Shown here: piece by piece, positions 61,590 to 64,000 of the stretch
How positions within the stretch are numbered: position 1 is the first letter of the stretch
Layout of the letters: every line of letters begins with the position of its first letter
Origin: Desmodesmus armatus
Lineage: Eukaryota > Chlorophyta > Chlorophyceae > Sphaeropleales > Scenedesmaceae
Direction of reading: 5' to 3'
DNA length: 64,000 nt
NCBI GenBank assembly: GCA_007449985.2
Contig: VIIQ02000327.1
Span: 1 to 64,000, forward strand
The notes under the pieces: generated by a model
Database searches by the model: none
The model's input: the letters and a program-made list of their open reading frames with translations, nothing else
What the model was told of the DNA's origin: nothing
Made by a program: the position numbers and the translations under genes

Positions 61590-61749
61590 ACAGGTGGGGT
61601 GGTGGTGGTGGTGGTGGTGGTGGGTGGGGGGGGGGTCATGTCTGGGGGGGGGGTGTGAGAGAGGGGGTCAAGTGGTTGGCAGCAGGCGTGCTTGGCGATA
61701 GTGGTGGTGGATCAGCAAGCAACTATAGTCAGCACATTGGGGCAGGGGG

Positions 61750-62460
61750 TTGGGGTGCATCAGCTGCTGCAGGCGGCTCAGGGTGCACAGCCCCCAGCTG
61801 GTGCTGCTGCTGCTGCACCTGCTGCTGAGCTGCCAAAGCCAGTTGCATGAACAGGTGGGTTGGTGGTGGCGGTGGTGGTGGTGGTGGTGGGGGGGGGTGG
61901 GGTGGGGTGGGGTGGGGTGGGGTGGGGTGGGGTGGGGTGGGGTGGGGTGGGGTGGGGTGGGGTGGGGTGGGGTGGGGTGGGTGGGGTGTGGGGTGGGGTG
62001 GGGTGGGGTGGGGGGGGGTGGGGGTGGGGGTGGGGGGTGTTCAGAGAGGGGGTCAAGTGGTTGGCAGCAGGCGTGCTTGGCGATAGTGGTGGTGGATCAG
62101 CAAGCAACCATACTCAGCAGCAGTGGGGCAGGAGGGTGGTATGGTGCATCAAGCTGCTGCAGGCGGCCCAGGGTGCACAGCCTGCTGCTGGTGCTGCTGC
62201 TGCTCCTATTGCTGAGCTGCCCAAGCCAGTTGTGTGAACAGTCGGGGAAAAAATGCATGCCTCACATGCATGGAGTGTGTAGGGAGGTCGGGTCGGGCCC
62301 CGGGGGGGGGGGGGGGGGCAGGCGCGCTTGCTGTACACTTGCACAATGGTGGTGGGTTAGCAAGTCACTACAGCAACTTCTTGAAGAATGGGGCATGAAG
62401 GGGGGGGGGTGCTCAGTTTACTGCTGCACCTGCTGAGCCGCCAAAGGCATTACAAAGTAA
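61750..62460 (+). repeat. Tandem copies of the terminal-exon tail past the stop codon
   Basis: CAGCTGCTGCAGGCGGCTCAGGGTGCACAGCC...GAGCTGCCAAAGCCAGTTG recurs at 61757-61855 and 62148-62237, with a weak remnant at 62422-62450. Each ends in its own stop (GCATGA or GTGTGA). Each is followed by a G-rich tract and a repeated GTCAAGTGGTTGGCAGCAGG module (61667, 62051). Confidence 0.85.
61890..62036. repeat. (GGGGT)n G-rich array
   Basis: About 20 GGGGT units with a few interruptions, all on the plus strand. Strong quadruplex-forming potential is inferred from the runs of four G. It is not the TTTAGGG-type telomere repeat. Confidence 0.9.
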
Positions 62461-62685
62461 GTAGGTGGGAGGAGGGAGGAGGACAACTGCACCAACAGGT
62501 TGAGCATAGATTGCAGCGAACCTCAGGAAGTCCCACGTCTTCAATGCTGCCATGTCATGAGACTGATCGCTGCCTGACGGCTGCCTCTGCCTGACTGCGG
62601 CTGCTGCTGCTGCTGTTGCTGCAGGTTTGCTCCCTCTCAAATTGGGCCCTGAACAGCCAGCGTGACTTACGAAAGCAGGCGCTGC

Positions 62686-62943
62686 TGGTGGCGCAGTGCA
62701 GCTGCAGAATGCTGCCGATTTGCGAGTTGAAGTTGTGATATATTTATTAGGCAACTGCCTGTGAGTTGAACCATTGTGCCGTCGTTCTGGCAGCCTCAAC
62801 AATCGGCAGCGGGAGCAGCAAATGCAGCTGGTGGTGGCACAGTGCAGCTGCAGCATGCTGTCGATTTGCGAGTTGAAGTTGTGATATATTTATTAGGCAA
62901 TTGCCTTTGAGTTGGAACCATCGTGCCGCCGTTTTGGCAGCCC
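62686..62943. repeat. Tandem duplication of about 112 bases
   Basis: 62686-62795 and 62831-62943 share GGTGGYGCAGTGCAGCTGCAG, GATTTGCGAGTTGAAGTTGTGATATATTTATTAGGCAA and CGTGCCG.CGTT.TGGCAGCC. The period is about 145 bases. They lie past the helical gene, and the AT-rich core is striking in this GC-rich setting. Confidence 0.9.
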
Positions 62944-63806
62944 CAGTCACTCGCAGCCAGTCGCTTCTGCTGCAGGTGCTTCTGACGAATGGGTTGCTTC
63001 GCCTGTTGGCTGGCTCTGTGGGCCTTTTTGAGTTGAACGAACGAGGAATGAATGACATCTTTCTTGCCGCATCAGCAGCATTTGACACACACATATATCT
63101 GTGTGGGATTGATACAGTGCTGCGATGGTGGCCTGGGATTTGTTGAGTTGTTATGTTGGCAGTTGACTTGGCCGGCCAGCACATGCACATGAACATGCGC
63201 ATGTGGGTGGAAACGAGCCAGTGCGCATCGTTGTTACAGGGCTGTTGATCATCCTGCCTTGCTACTTGGCTTTGGCTGTGCAGCATATGGTTGGCACTCA
63301 GGTGGGTTTGGCAGTTGCCAACCCTTGAACCAGCCTGACCCAGCAGTCACCTTTGGGTTGGGAAATTCGCCAGCTTTCTGGAAGCAGTGCAACCTTTGAG
63401 CACGTAGCTTTAAATTTGAGGCAAATCCAAACCCGGATGCTTGTGGCTGGCTGGGTGCTGCTCCTTTTGTTGGACTTGTGCTGTCCTAGATTCATTCCCA
63501 AGCAGTTGACAGCTGGGGTTGTGGGTGACTAGGTTTTGGCCACAGAGCAAAGGGGCACATCGTACTGTAACACCTTGATTACTACATACGAAGCTTTTCT
63601 ATGCGATGGATCGTACGTTCGCTGACAAGACAACGTGAAACCAAACCGAATTCATTCCGACACTCGATATCATCGATAGCAAGGCGCAGTGAGCACCCTT
63701 TGCGAAGTTAAACGTTTCGAAGCTACTTCATTAACATCTCTGACAAGTCTCAATAGCAGACGATTGCGGCTGGGGCGTTTGCCAGACAGCAACAGCACCG
63801 CACATC
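62944..63806. other. No gene recognised
   Basis: Ordinary composition and short frames. A TGTAA string lies near 63566. The last 200 bases may be the promoter of the gene starting at 63807. Confidence 0.4.
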
Positions 63807-63934
63807 ATGCAGACAACAGCTGCGTCCGGAGCGCTCTGGTGCTTACCAGCAGCTACATATGCTGTACAGCAACTAACAGGAAGCTGTCTAGCTGGTTTTG
63901 GTGCGCGATCGCGACTCCTGCAAGGCGGGCTCAG
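63807..63934 (+). CDS. Probable first exon with organelle-targeting leader, gene runs off the window
   Basis: The ATG at 63807 opens MQTTAASGALWCLPAATYAV, then QQLTGSCLAGFGARSRLLQ. This is rich in Ala, Ser, Thr and Arg with no acidic residue over 40 codons, which is typical of algal chloroplast or mitochondrial transit peptides. The exon would end CTCAG/GTGATT at 63934 (phase 2). Reading through gives TGA at once, which supports splicing there. The product is unknown because the remaining exons lie beyond the window. Confidence 0.35.
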
Positions 63935-64000
63935 GTGATTGCTGCAACATCGGTTTCAATTCCTTTCCGAGTTTTGCTGTCAGGGAACCCTGTCAACGCT

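Overview
The window looks like nuclear DNA of a green alga, most likely a chlorophyte related to the Chlamydomonadales. The evidence is internal. Genes are split by many GT-AG introns, usually 100 to 400 bases long. Proteins are rich in Ala, Gln and Gly. CTG/CAG, CA and poly-C/poly-G tracts are everywhere, and secreted and beta-helix membrane proteins occur as duplicated pairs. No bacterial operon structure, rRNA or tRNA was recognised. The species is inference only.

Left part (1-20 kb): repeat-rich DNA holding a duplicated minus-strand gene for a small Cys-rich secreted protein (copy A about 3.5-7.1 kb, copy B about 14.5-17.6 kb). Between the copies lie a dispersed repeat family and a 3.6 kb insertion, 9.39-13.03 kb, that looks like an eroded DNA transposon.

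Middle (20-33 kb): one very large minus-strand gene for a Gln/Ala/Gly-rich protein starts at 32621 and ends at 21842. It contains seven successive clusters of tandemly duplicated exon/intron-junction units. This is the most unusual structure in the window.

33-39 kb and 52-58 kb: a second segmental duplication carries two genes for a signal-peptide, right-handed beta-helix, Cys-rich, multi-pass membrane protein. Their 3' halves are almost identical, which suggests recent gene conversion. Both copies carry single-base frame breaks, mostly at homopolymers.

43-51 kb: a divergent gene pair. The plus gene has eight exons whose phases all agree (1342 residues). It encodes a tyrosine recombinase of the Crypton/NDC10_II type with its full set of catalytic residues, plus a GCR1_C-like DNA-binding tail. 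The 600-base divergent promoter holds an 11-6-11 perfect inverted repeat and two further direct copies of the same 11-mer.

59-62.5 kb: a compact four-exon gene for a 152-residue amphipathic helical protein, whose third and fourth exons are followed or preceded by decaying tandem copies. A probable first exon with an organelle-targeting leader starts at 63807 and runs off the window.

Tandem duplication of exon-sized units carrying splice signals recurs in three unrelated genes. This suggests a genome-wide process, such as intron gain or alternative exon creation. Several long reading frames break at G/C runs, so uncorrected sequencing indels are a real possibility and limit confidence in broken-gene calls.
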